The notes: generated by a model from the letters alone, not told the origin. Shown: positions 26,843-35,080, counted from the stretch's first letter. The stretch: 64,000 nucleotides of DNA from Picosynechococcus sp. PCC 7003 (GCF_001693255.1 NZ_CP016474.1:372001-436000); one strand, 5' to 3'. Numbers and translations are program-made.

Positions 26843-27721
26843 ATGATAGAAACTAATACTCAAGATCTCACGAAATATACTTGGGATTTTCAACATCTTT
26901 TCAATCAGCCAGTCCAACCAATCTTTCAAACAGACAAGGGTGCTTTATTTGAAGAAGACTGTTTGAATATCTTGCATTCGATGAATTCAAGTAGTGTGAA
27001 TCTGATTTTTGCAGATCCACCTTTCAATCTCGGAAAAAAATACGGTGCAAAAGTCAATGATCAGCGTTCAGAGAATGAATATCTTTTATGGATGAAATCT
27101 TGGATTACTGAATGCACAAGAATATTAAATGACGGAGGATCTATCTTTATATACAACTTGCCAAAATGGAATATTTTTGCTGGTAATTATCTTAATGATT
27201 TAGGTCTGAACTTTCGACATTGGATTACTGTCGATATTAAGATGAGCATGCCAATTAAGGGACGTTTGTATCCATCTCACTACAGCCTCCTTTACTATTG
27301 TAAGGGTGATTCTCCTACAATATTTAAAAGAATTCGCACGCCGATTCAACTTTGCAGACATTGTGGAGGAGAAATCAAGGACTATGGCGGACATAGAAAA
27401 TCTATGAACCCAAACGGTGTTACATTAAGCGATGTATGGTGTGATATCACTCCTGTTCGACATTGGAAATATAAAAGCAAAAAGAGAAAAACTAATCAGT
27501 TATCAACAAAATTACTCTCAAGGGTTATTGAGATGGCAACTAATCCTGGTGACATCGTTTTTGATCCTTTTGGTGGATCTGGAACTACGTTTTCTGTGTG
27601 TGAAGCGAAACATCGTCACTGGTTAGGATCAGAAATTGAAAGTTGTGATGTTATCATCGAACGTCTAACAGCGGGTGAAGTTTATCATCACCAGAATGAT
27701 GACTATATAGAAGAAGAGTAA
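26843..27721 (+). CDS. Site-specific DNA methyltransferase of the BamHI-like system
   Basis: 292 residues, beta-class amino-methyltransferase layout: catalytic motif IV DPPF at 58-61 (LIFADPPFNLGKKY), then the target-recognition region with a C-x2-C pair at 171/174 (CRHCGGE) suggestive of a zinc site, and SAM motif I DPFGGSGTT at 241-249. DPPF is typical of N6-adenine methyltransferases, whereas M.BamHI itself is an N4-cytosine enzyme, so which base of GGATCC is modified is open. The gene is convergent with the endonuclease gene (2 bases between stops), AT-rich and lacks HIP1 sites, unlike the surrounding chromosome. Its role is protection of host DNA against the adjacent endonuclease. Confidence 0.88.
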   Translation: MIETNTQDLTKYTWDFQHLFNQPVQPIFQTDKGALFEEDCLNILHSMNSSSVNLIFADPPFNLGKKYGAKVNDQRSENEYLLWMKSWITECTRILNDGGSIFIYNLPKWNIFAGNYLNDLGLNFRHWITVDIKMSMPIKGRLYPSHYSLLYYCKGDSPTIFKRIRTPIQLCRHCGGEIKDYGGHRKSMNPNGVTLSDVWCDITPVRHWKYKSKKRKTNQLSTKLLSRVIEMATNPGDIVFDPFGGSGTTFSVCEAKHRHWLGSEIESCDVIIERLTAGEVYHHQNDDYIEEE

Positions 27722-27723
27722 TA

Positions 27724-28323
27724 TTATCTTTTCGCCATTCCATCAAAACCCTTGGGAATAAAGTCAACTTCAGGGTCGAGTGCATCGTATTCAACGGATA
27801 CTATTCGGAGTAGAGCAGAGCCTATTTGTAATTTGTTCCAAAGGAAAAAATATTCGCGAAGTTCGTTTATGTTACCGATACGATCAGTAATGTAAGGACG
27901 CATGGATTCTGATGGAACGACTAACACCCCAGCAATCAATCCTTTTTTGAGAAGTGCTAAAAGCATTTTATTAATTGCTCTATGACTCGACGAAATATTC
28001 CCTGTTTCCCACTCAAAGCCAATATTCCCAAGCTTAGGATTTTCATATAAAGCATCTAGGTTTCCCATTTTTGCTCCAGCTAATTGTTTAGGGAGCTTTT
28101 CTACCCTCCACCCACGACTCTTTAACAAATTGATAGCAGGGATTTTAATAGGTTTTACTCCATTCTTATGTTTTTCGGTTGGATTTAGAGAAAAACTGCC
28201 TGAACCATGAGGCCAGTCAATGGCAGTTATGGAATCCTCAATATCATTCCAACGTGCTTCCCAGAATTCTGATTCAGATATATTTCTTGATTCAATGATG
28301 TCAATAATTTCTATGATTTTCAT
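27724..28323 (-). CDS. BamHI-like type II restriction endonuclease (predicted GGATCC)
   Basis: 199 residues, clearly homologous to BamHI (213 residues). Shared stretches: F-x-x-N-x-TEK-x-x-NGV-x-PIK (residues ~44-60), FEWETGNISSSHRAINK (103-119; BamHI FETGNISSAHRSMNK), Y-x-TDR-x-x-N (144-151) and the end IPKGFDGMAKR (BamHI IPKGSDGMSKR). Catalytic residues E77, D94, E111 and E113 of BamHI correspond to E75, D90, E104 and E106. Base-contacting N116, S118, R122, D154 and R155 correspond to N109, S111, R115, D147 and R148. All are retained, so G^GATCC cleavage is the natural prediction. The C-terminal helix after SKR of BamHI is shortened. The gene overlaps the controller gene by 4 nt. Confidence 0.93.
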   Translation of the reverse strand: MKIIEIIDIIESRNISESEFWEARWNDIEDSITAIDWPHGSGSFSLNPTEKHKNGVKPIKIPAINLLKSRGWRVEKLPKQLAGAKMGNLDALYENPKLGNIGFEWETGNISSSHRAINKMLLALLKKGLIAGVLVVPSESMRPYITDRIGNINELREYFFLWNKLQIGSALLRIVSVEYDALDPEVDFIPKGFDGMAKR

Positions 28324-28538
28324 ATATCATTTAGTAGTTCAGATAGTGAGATACCAAGACTAGATGAGATTGCATAAAGGTTTTGGAATGAGACATTTCT
28401 CTCGCCTCGCTCAATGCCCCCGATATAAGTCCGATCTAAATTACATTTACTAGCCAAGACTTCTTGTGATAAACCTTTTGCTTTTCTTATTTCTCTAATT
28501 CTGGAACCCAGTTGAATTAGCAAGTTATTTTTTTCCAT
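28320..28538 (-). CDS. Restriction-modification controller (C) protein, XRE-type HTH
   Basis: 72 residues, the size of C proteins (C.AhdI 74, C.PvuII 84). A single helix-turn-helix XRE domain covers the protein: GSRIREIRKAKGLSQEVLA, then the recognition helix area DRTYIGGIERGERNVS, which has the TYI-x-GIERG-x-RN hallmark of controllers. C proteins dimerise on C-boxes upstream of their own gene, activating C and R expression with a delay after entry into a new host and repressing at high dose. Here the stop overlaps the endonuclease ATG (ATGA), and a C-box lies 24-47 bases upstream. It is transcribed together with the endonuclease gene. Confidence 0.88.
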   Translation of the reverse strand: MEKNNLLIQLGSRIREIRKAKGLSQEVLASKCNLDRTYIGGIERGERNVSFQNLYAISSSLGISLSELLNDI

Positions 28539-28561
28539 AGGTATAACTATGCTAAGATGAC

Positions 28562-28585
28562 GACTATTGGTCTACGGACTATAAG
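28562..28585 (-). promoter_or_regulatory. C-box operator upstream of the controller gene
   Basis: On the minus strand ACTTATAGT is followed by CCGT, then AGACCA and ATAGTC. This fits the published C-box pattern of two imperfect (G)ACTnATAGTC-type half sites around a central GT-containing spacer. It ends 24 bases before the controller ATG, the expected place for an auto-activator that recruits RNA polymerase. Confidence 0.75.
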
Positions 28586-28675
28586 TATCATTTAAGGCTC
28601 TTTCCTCTTAAGTAATCTATTCTGCTTTCGGCTAGTTAACTTTCTGTACATATCTTTGGAGAGATTTACTCTCTC

Positions 28676-29440
28676 TCGCAACAAGTCCATGCCACCCATC
28701 CCATAGTCACCATCACCGCTATGTATAACTGCCTCGAAAAAATGCGGAGTGGCGAACCCTTCACCGACAAAGACAGAGAATTTAACAACAAAGCCCTCAT
28801 CACCACCCTCAAACAAATCCACGACGACCTCGATCAAGCCGTTTTCCGCGCCTACGGCTGGGACGACCTGATCCCCCTGTGGCAAAAAGTTTATCGAGAT
28901 CCCCCCCAGCCCCCCTTGAGTAAGGGGGGAGAAGAAAGCTCTCAAAAAGTCCCCCTTGCCTCCCTTTTTAAGGGAGGTGCCGAAGGCGGAGGGATCGGGG
29001 ATTTAGGGGGATCAAATCCCAAAGAAGAACTCGAACAAACCATCCTGCAAAGATTAGTCGATCTCAACGCAGAACGCGCCGAAGAAGAACGAAACGGCTT
29101 TGTCCGTTGGCTCCGACCCGAATACCAAGCCCCCGATGAAGTCGTCACCCAGAAAGTCATCGAAGGCGTTGGCGTAGAAGAGAAAAAAGAAGAGGTTGTC
29201 ATTGCCCCACCCGAACAACAAAAATTCCCGACAAAACTCAAAGATCAACTTGCTGCGATCCGAGATTTATTGCGTACCCAAGGCGGCGAATGGACAATTA
29301 CCCAAATTGCCGCCCAGTTCAAAGGCACAAGCGCAAAAAAATTAGAAACGATTCAAAACTGCCTAGAAATCCTCGAAGACCTCGGCGTCATTTTGAGTCA
29401 CACCGAAACCGAAACCAAGTGCTACTACGCTACCCTCTAG
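28676..29440 (+). pseudogene. C-terminal fragment of the type IIG restriction-methylation gene
   Basis: About 250 codons whose frame is already family-like before the first ATG (28721): HPIVTITAMYNCLEKMRSGE, LKQIHDDLDQAVFRAYGWDD, ILQRLVDLNAERAEEERNGF, VRWLRPEYQAP, then a C-terminal winged-helix-like region (WTITQIAAQFKGTSAKKLET). These are the closing segments of type IIG enzymes whose N-terminal part is the fragment at 25857-26753. The methylase core between them is gone, its place taken by the BamHI-like system. The fragment also contains an in-frame repeat insertion at 28898-29013. No start signal of its own is evident. Confidence 0.75.
28898..29013. repeat. GATCCCCC...GGGGGATC interspersed repeat inside coding sequence
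   Basis: A C-rich then G-rich element bounded by GATCCCCC and GGGGGATC with inner palindromic pieces (CCCCCTTGAGTAAGGGGG; CTCCCTTTTTAAGGGAG). It is translated in frame as DPPQPPLSKGGEE...SLFKGGAEGGG...DLGG, the familiar PPQPPLSKGG signature of a cyanobacterial repeat family inserted into proteins. It interrupts the type IIG C-terminal domain between KVYR and PKEELEQT without breaking the frame. Confidence 0.75.
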
Positions 29441-29481
29441 TGATCAGTTGGTGCTGCATTAGCTAAAAAGGTCAGGAGATA

Positions 29482-30003
29482 TTATTCGACATCTAACTGA
29501 CGACCATTGCGGTCATAAACAAGGATATCCCATTGGCCATTTTCAGCGGCCTCAAAGGCAATTTTAGACCCGTCAGCACTAATGGTTGGATTACGCACTT
29601 CCTGGTTTAAGTTATCGGTTAAATTCCGTTTTTGTTCAAACTCGCGATCATAAAGATAAATATCAGATTCGCCACGACGATTAACCGCAAACACGATATA
29701 ACGACCGTCTTCAGAAACGGCCGGATGGGAGGCAATTTCATTTAGGGCATTGAGGCCCGGTAACAGAATCGTTTGGCGGGTACTGGTATCAAATAGATAG
29801 ATATCCTGGGAGCCGTTGCGGTCTGAGGCAAAAACCAGGTAGGGTTCGGCGATCGCCGGATCAAATTCGAGGGCACGGCTGTTTAAACTGCGGCCACCGG
29901 GATCAACGGGAAAATTGACAATGCGCGGATAACCAACACAGCTCTGGAGCAGCAAACCGAGGCTACCGAGGAAAAAACTGCGTAGGAAAGAAACATAGCG
30001 CAT
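29482..30003 (-). CDS. TolB/PD40-like beta-propeller lipoprotein
   Basis: 173 residues. A signal peptide with a lipobox-like LLLQSC (Cys ~22) suggests lipid anchoring outside the cytoplasmic membrane. The rest holds PD40 (TolB-type WD) repeats: YLVFASDRNGSQDIYLFD, YIVFAVNRRGESDIYLYD and KIAFEAAENGQWDILVYD. Three or four blades only, shorter than TolB (about 400 residues) and without the TolB N-terminal domain. Short cyanobacterial TolB-like lipoproteins of this sort are common; function unknown. It is divergent from yifB. Confidence 0.78.
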   Translation of the reverse strand: MRYVSFLRSFFLGSLGLLLQSCVGYPRIVNFPVDPGGRSLNSRALEFDPAIAEPYLVFASDRNGSQDIYLFDTSTRQTILLPGLNALNEIASHPAVSEDGRYIVFAVNRRGESDIYLYDREFEQKRNLTDNLNQEVRNPTISADGSKIAFEAAENGQWDILVYDRNGRQLDVE

Positions 30004-30082
30004 AGGTCAAAGGAAAATCAAAGGTCGGGCGATCGCCAATTTTTCTATAATGTTGTCCTAACAGCACACTAAAAACAGAGCA

Positions 30083-31612
30083 ATGCTAGCAAAAATTTGG
30101 AGTGCCACCATCGTCGGGGTCGATGCCCTCAGGGTCGGGGTGGAAGTCGATATTTCCGGCGGCTTACCGAAAATGATGGTGGTCGGACTTCCGGATACGG
30201 CAGTACAAGAATCGCGGGAACGGGTCAAGGCCGCCCTCAAAAATTCTGGGTTTGGGTTCCCCGTGCGCAAAATTTTAGTCAATCTCACGCCGGCCGATCT
30301 CCGCAAAGAAGGCCCTAGTTTTGATCTTCCCATTAGTGTGGGCATTTTGGCGGCGACAGAACAAATTGAAACAACGCTCCTAGAGGATTTTTTATTCCTG
30401 GGGGAAGTATCCCTTGATGGCACGCTTCGACCCGTGGCGGGGGTTTTACCAATCGCCGCCGCTGCCCAAAAGTTAGGCTTTAAGGGGATGGTTGTCCCCA
30501 CTGCCAATGCCCAGGAAGCAGCAGTTGTGAATGGCCTAACGGTTTACGGCTGTGGAAATTTAAAGGAAGTGGCGGATCTGTTGGGAGCGCCCCATGAGCA
30601 TCAAGCTGTAGAAATTGATATCCGAGAGGCGATCGCCAAAGCCGCCCACCTGGTACCAGATCTCAAAGATGTCAAAGGCCAAACCCTAGCCCGTCGCGCC
30701 CTGGAAATTGCCGCTGCTGGCGGTCATAATCTCGTTTTTGTGGGGCCACCCGGGAGCGGCAAAACGATGCTCGCCCGAAGATTACCGGGTATTTTGCCGA
30801 AACTATCCTTCGATGAAGCTTTAGAAGTGTCGCAAATCCATTCCGTGGCCGGTTTGCTCAAAGACCGTGGCACGTTGGTCACAGCCCGTCCTTTCCGTAG
30901 TCCCCACCATTCCGCCTCTGGCCCTTCCCTGGTTGGCGGTGGTAGTTTTCCGCGACCTGGGGAAATTTCTTTGGCCCACCGGGGCGTGTTATTTCTCGAT
31001 GAATTAACGGAATTTAAACGTAATGTTCTCGAATTTTTGCGACAACCCCTTGAAGATGGCTTTGTGACCATTTCCCGCACCCGTCAGTCGGTGGAATTTC
31101 CGGCCCAATTTACCCTCGTTGCCAGCACCAATCCCTGTCCCTGTGGTTATTTTGGTGACCCAATCCAAGCTTGCACTTGCAGTCCACGCGCTCGTGAGCA
31201 ATATTGGGCGAAACTATCGGGGCCGTTGATGGATCGCATTGATCTCCAGGTGGCGGTGAATCGCTTGAAACCTGAAGAAATGATGCAACAGGGCGTCGGG
31301 GAAGATTCTCGCACGGTCGCAGAACGGGTTAACCAGGCGCGACAGATTGCCCAAGTACGGTTTCAGGATCACCCCCAAGTGCACTGTAACGCGGAGATGA
31401 CCACCAAGGATTTGCGGCAACATTGTGGCCTTGACCAAGGTAGTCGTAATTTGCTCGAGGGGGCGATCCGCAAGTTGGGGTTATCGGCCCGGGCCATGGA
31501 TCGGATTCTGAAAGTATCCCGTACAATTGCCGATTTAGCTGCTGCTCCCACCATCCAAACGACCCATATTGCCGAGGCGATTCAGTACCGCACCATCGAC
31601 CGAATGCAATAG
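30083..31612 (+). CDS. YifB/ComM family Mg-chelatase-like AAA ATPase
   Basis: 509 residues. The N-terminal ChlI domain (~20-140; VDISGGLPKMMVVGLPDTAVQESRERV) is followed by an AAA+ domain with Walker A GPPGSGKT near 222-229, Walker B GVLFLDELTEF and sensor residues, and a C-terminal Mg_chelatase_C domain (SARAMDRILKVSRTIADLA). A four-cysteine motif NPCPCGYFG...CTCSP sits inside the AAA domain. In naturally transformable bacteria ComM is a branch-migration helicase aiding integration of donor DNA; many unicellular cyanobacteria, including the PCC 7002 group, are transformable, so that role is plausible. Confidence 0.92.
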   Translation: MLAKIWSATIVGVDALRVGVEVDISGGLPKMMVVGLPDTAVQESRERVKAALKNSGFGFPVRKILVNLTPADLRKEGPSFDLPISVGILAATEQIETTLLEDFLFLGEVSLDGTLRPVAGVLPIAAAAQKLGFKGMVVPTANAQEAAVVNGLTVYGCGNLKEVADLLGAPHEHQAVEIDIREAIAKAAHLVPDLKDVKGQTLARRALEIAAAGGHNLVFVGPPGSGKTMLARRLPGILPKLSFDEALEVSQIHSVAGLLKDRGTLVTARPFRSPHHSASGPSLVGGGSFPRPGEISLAHRGVLFLDELTEFKRNVLEFLRQPLEDGFVTISRTRQSVEFPAQFTLVASTNPCPCGYFGDPIQACTCSPRAREQYWAKLSGPLMDRIDLQVAVNRLKPEEMMQQGVGEDSRTVAERVNQARQIAQVRFQDHPQVHCNAEMTTKDLRQHCGLDQGSRNLLEGAIRKLGLSARAMDRILKVSRTIADLAAAPTIQTTHIAEAIQYRTIDRMQ

Positions 31613-31618
31613 TGGGTT

Positions 31619-33343
31619 TTAGGAAAGTCCCTCAAGGACAAACCAGGGTGCTGCGTGGTTAATTCTGCCGATCGCCTGGATTTTTTGGGGAGTCTCCAGA
31701 TTTTCTAGCCACTGATGCATCTGGGGATCAAGGGTCACCACCTGAACCGGTTTTAACTGATCGGGTAGAGAGATAGCATATTGATGATCGCCTTGCGGAA
31801 AAATCTCACCGCTGTAGGGTTTGGCTTGGGGCGTAAATCCTGAAGCAAACGACCCGCAAGCACACAAACCAGTTTCAGGATATTTGTCAGGATGATCGAG
31901 GTAAAACCGTTGCCACTTTAGCCATTCAGGATGATCAAAGGGCAAATTATATAAGGGGATCACCGCTGCGGGCGCAAAGTTATCTGTCAGTAATTTTTCT
32001 TGGAGTTGTCGTACGTCGAGATCTTTAGGGGCACACTGATTCTGAATCGCCAGAGCCGCTGCCTGTCCTGCTGCCTGACCAATATTTAGCACTAGGGGTT
32101 GCAAGCGTGTTGCCCCATTAGCAATGTGGGAAACGGCAATATTTTTCTCGCAGGCGATTAAATTTTCCACCGTTGCTGAACACAGAGCCGTGTAGGGGAT
32201 CGTAAAGGGAGTGCCTGTCCAGCGGCCGCCCCAGGGGATTGATTTCGGAGTTAGGGGAAATTCAAAGCCTGGATAATGATGGTCGTTGGCGTAATTGCCA
32301 ATGGCGATCGCCTGGACTTCCCCGGCTGTATTTAAAGGCAAAGGCGCAACAGTACCCTGGGGTAAAATCTGCTGTTCCGTGAGAGTTGTCGTCCCGATTA
32401 ACCGCCGACTTTCTCGGAAATAGGGCATCAGCGCAAAACTGCCACCGTACAAATCATGGGGAAAAACGCCCGTCGCCAGGCCATACTTGCCGCTAGATTC
32501 CTGGTAAATGTGATCCGCAAACGCCAAACTGTGTTCCTGGGCTTCTCGGTAAAAATCAAGGCGTTGTTGGGGATCTAAAAGGCGATCGCCCCCCAAACCG
32601 AAATCATTGCCCGCGAGGGGCCAATTCATCATGTAGTGGCCATGGGGCAGCCCTCCATAATTCAGAAAGTGCTCCAGGCCATATTTTTCCCAAGCCCCTT
32701 GGAATAACGAAAAATCCCCATTACTGGCAGGAGGTCGTCGGCCATTCTCTTTGAGATAAAAAACCCAGGTGGGTGACTGTACTGGGTAGGTTTGCGTCAT
32801 TTCGTTGGGAGCAGCGGGGGCGCTGGGTTCCTGAAAATTTTCCGACCAATCCCAACCCCAACGGTGGGGCACATCCCCTAAGGCGAGTAGATCCCCTAAT
32901 TCTGTCCCGTCGAGAATAATGTCCGCCTCAATCCAATAATCTGGGAACCGCACCGCACAAAGGCGATCGCCTTGTCTTTTGACCTCCAGGGGAATCTGTC
33001 CTGCAATCCAAGTTAACTTCTGCTCTGCTTTAACCCAATCTGCAAAGATCTCAGCCCCAACTCGCGGATCAAAAGTGAACATACTGACCCAACTGTGATC
33101 CAAGCCTGTCTCCTGGTGCCGCCGTTGTAGCTCCCGCAGAAAAGCACCCCAGAGACCCGTCTGCCAGGCCCGCAATTCATTCCCATCCGGCGCGGCAACC
33201 CCTGCCCCGGTGAGCATCCCCCCCAACCAAGGAAACTCACTGATTAAAATTGTCTCAACCCCTTGTCGCGCACATTGGAGGGCCGCTGCTGTTCCTCCAG
33301 TACCGCCCCCGACCACCAAGACCTGCGTCCGTAAGTTTTCCAT
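31619..33343 (-). CDS. FAD-dependent oxidoreductase (PF12831 type)
   Basis: 574 residues. The N-terminal Rossmann dinucleotide motif VLVVGGGTGGTAAALQCARQG (residues ~8-28) is followed by GGMLTGAGVAAPDGNELRAW and the later FAD-binding segment NIAVSHIANGATRLQPLVLNIGQAAGQAAALA. This pattern belongs to the FAD-dependent oxidoreductase group with unassigned substrates. No signal peptide is seen. It converges on yifB with 6 bases between the stops and follows the LCP gene on the same strand by 28 bases. Confidence 0.82.
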   Translation of the reverse strand: MENLRTQVLVVGGGTGGTAAALQCARQGVETILISEFPWLGGMLTGAGVAAPDGNELRAWQTGLWGAFLRELQRRHQETGLDHSWVSMFTFDPRVGAEIFADWVKAEQKLTWIAGQIPLEVKRQGDRLCAVRFPDYWIEADIILDGTELGDLLALGDVPHRWGWDWSENFQEPSAPAAPNEMTQTYPVQSPTWVFYLKENGRRPPASNGDFSLFQGAWEKYGLEHFLNYGGLPHGHYMMNWPLAGNDFGLGGDRLLDPQQRLDFYREAQEHSLAFADHIYQESSGKYGLATGVFPHDLYGGSFALMPYFRESRRLIGTTTLTEQQILPQGTVAPLPLNTAGEVQAIAIGNYANDHHYPGFEFPLTPKSIPWGGRWTGTPFTIPYTALCSATVENLIACEKNIAVSHIANGATRLQPLVLNIGQAAGQAAALAIQNQCAPKDLDVRQLQEKLLTDNFAPAAVIPLYNLPFDHPEWLKWQRFYLDHPDKYPETGLCACGSFASGFTPQAKPYSGEIFPQGDHQYAISLPDQLKPVQVVTLDPQMHQWLENLETPQKIQAIGRINHAAPWFVLEGLS

Positions 33344-33371
33344 TAATTTGCTTAATTTCTGATTGATTCAA

Positions 33372-34811
33372 TTAATTGGACACAAACGATTCCTGGGATC
33401 GTTCCAGCCAATCTTGGCCCACGCGGATCGTAAAGTCCGATTCAATCTCGCCAATGGAAGACGCTTCAACTCTCCCTGTACCTAGGTTTGCTAGCAGTTG
33501 ATTTGCCCCAGTCACATTGCCCTGTTGGGCGATCACTTGAGTTTGTTCTAGACGATCTGGATAATCACTCGACAAATAAATATTCGTAAAGCCTTGGGCC
33601 TGCAAAAATTCCGACACCTGTCGCGCCATCCCTGGGGAACCAGAAGCATTTTGAATCGCAATGCGTACATTGTTCGTTAAAGCGACGTCATTTTCACCGG
33701 GGGCTGACCAGACTGGCGATTCCACCGCAAAAAATTCCGTCATCACCTGATTTTTGCCCTGGTCAGAAATAATCCAGTAGCTACGGTTATATTCACCAAC
33801 CTCACTAAAACGTCCTGGTAGCATCACCATTTGGAAATTTTCTTGCTTAAGCTGTCGAGAAAAATTCATTAATGCCAACATTTCCTCCCAGGTTAGATTA
33901 GTGTCAATATGTTCGCGCACCAAACCAATCAAAGCAGGAAGACGGGGAATAATTGCCGGGGATTGGATTTTTTCCCGGAGCGCTTTGAGGAGTATCTGTT
34001 GGCGCTGTACCCGGCCAATATCGCCATATTGATCCTGTCGGAAGCGGACAAACTGCTCTGCCTGTTCCCCATCTAAAACTTGCCAGCCTTTTTCGAGGTT
34101 GATCTCGAGACCCTGGGTCTGGTCTGTGTATTGCATACCTGCTGGGACAAATACATTGACGCCCCCCACGGCATCAACTAACTCTTTAAAGGTGTCGGTG
34201 GTCACACGCACATAGCGATCCACTGCCACACCATTTAAGGCTTCACTTACAACCTGGGCCGCTAGCCGGCCGCCACCATAGGCATTGGCTTCATTAATTT
34301 TTGTAATACCCACATCGGGAATTCTGACTTGGCTATCCCTAGGGATCGAAAGCATATTGACTTGTCCCTGTTCTGGCTCAAAGCGAACCAACAACATGGT
34401 ATCGCTGCGTCCATTAAATTCAGCTTTTGGATTCTCGGTGCCTTCGACTCGATCAATTCCCATCACAAGGACATTCACGGGGCGACCCAAACTGTAGGTT
34501 CCGAGTTGTCGTAAACCGTCGGTGGCAAAGCTTCCGAGGGGAGCTGGTAGAAAAGGCAATACCAGTTGGGCAATGGGAGTATAAACGGCGATCGCCGTTC
34601 CTAGGGAGGCCGAAAGGAGAATCGTGCCCATAAAACCAACCCCCCACGACAGTCCCTGCACAAAAGGCGAAAGAACTTTAGACTTCGGCTTATGGCGGCG
34701 AGAAAGATTACGGCGCGGTGATCGAAGAAGCTTCGTGGAGCCTTTGCGGGGTTGATCCCCATTCGTAACTTCTTGACCATGAACCATAAGACCTTTTCTC
34801 CTAGGGATCAA
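33372..34811 (-). CDS. LytR-CpsA-Psr (LCP) family cell-wall ligase
   Basis: 479 residues. A basic cytoplasmic N-terminus (KLLRSPRRNLSRRHKPKSK) and one transmembrane helix at ~52-75 precede the LCP catalytic domain (~105-300), with VLVMGIDRVEGTENPKAEFNGRSDTMLLV, SIPRDSQVRIP, KINEANAYGGG and RFRQDQYGDIGRVQRQQ, containing the Asp/Arg residues that bind polyprenyl pyrophosphate and Mg. A C-terminal LytR_C domain (~370-455; NVRIAIQNASGSPGMARQVSEFL) follows. LCP enzymes transfer lipid-linked glycans to peptidoglycan; in cyanobacteria the acceptor and glycan are not well defined. Confidence 0.92.
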   Translation of the reverse strand: MIPRRKGLMVHGQEVTNGDQPRKGSTKLLRSPRRNLSRRHKPKSKVLSPFVQGLSWGVGFMGTILLSASLGTAIAVYTPIAQLVLPFLPAPLGSFATDGLRQLGTYSLGRPVNVLVMGIDRVEGTENPKAEFNGRSDTMLLVRFEPEQGQVNMLSIPRDSQVRIPDVGITKINEANAYGGGRLAAQVVSEALNGVAVDRYVRVTTDTFKELVDAVGGVNVFVPAGMQYTDQTQGLEINLEKGWQVLDGEQAEQFVRFRQDQYGDIGRVQRQQILLKALREKIQSPAIIPRLPALIGLVREHIDTNLTWEEMLALMNFSRQLKQENFQMVMLPGRFSEVGEYNRSYWIISDQGKNQVMTEFFAVESPVWSAPGENDVALTNNVRIAIQNASGSPGMARQVSEFLQAQGFTNIYLSSDYPDRLEQTQVIAQQGNVTGANQLLANLGTGRVEASSIGEIESDFTIRVGQDWLERSQESFVSN

Positions 34812-35080
34812 TCAAACTATCCCGCTTAGTGAGTGCTAAAAGCGACTATACCTTGTCAATATGATTTGACGCAGTGTTGCACAATGCTTTCCTCAAAAAA
34901 TACCAATAAATCTATTAATCGTCCCCTATTTCTGAGCAAAATATTTTCTGCCCAAGGCACAATCCCTTAAGTTAACCTAGAATCTAACCCCACAACGCAG
35001 TAGACTAAGAGACTGCAATCGTGTTCTTGGTCGTGACCCCAGACCGCAGACTCTAAAACATTTCCTCAGAACACCCAAAA

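Noticed and set aside
26843-28538. Orphan cell-cycle methyltransferase (CcrM-like) plus unrelated regulator
   Set aside because: The adjacent gene is a clear BamHI homologue and the regulator has a C-box, so a complete type II restriction-modification system is the better reading.
28592-28945. 117-codon minus-strand frame beginning MRAFFSPLTQGGLGG
   Set aside because: It is antisense to the type IIG C-terminal fragment and its start is a translation of the GC-rich repeat.
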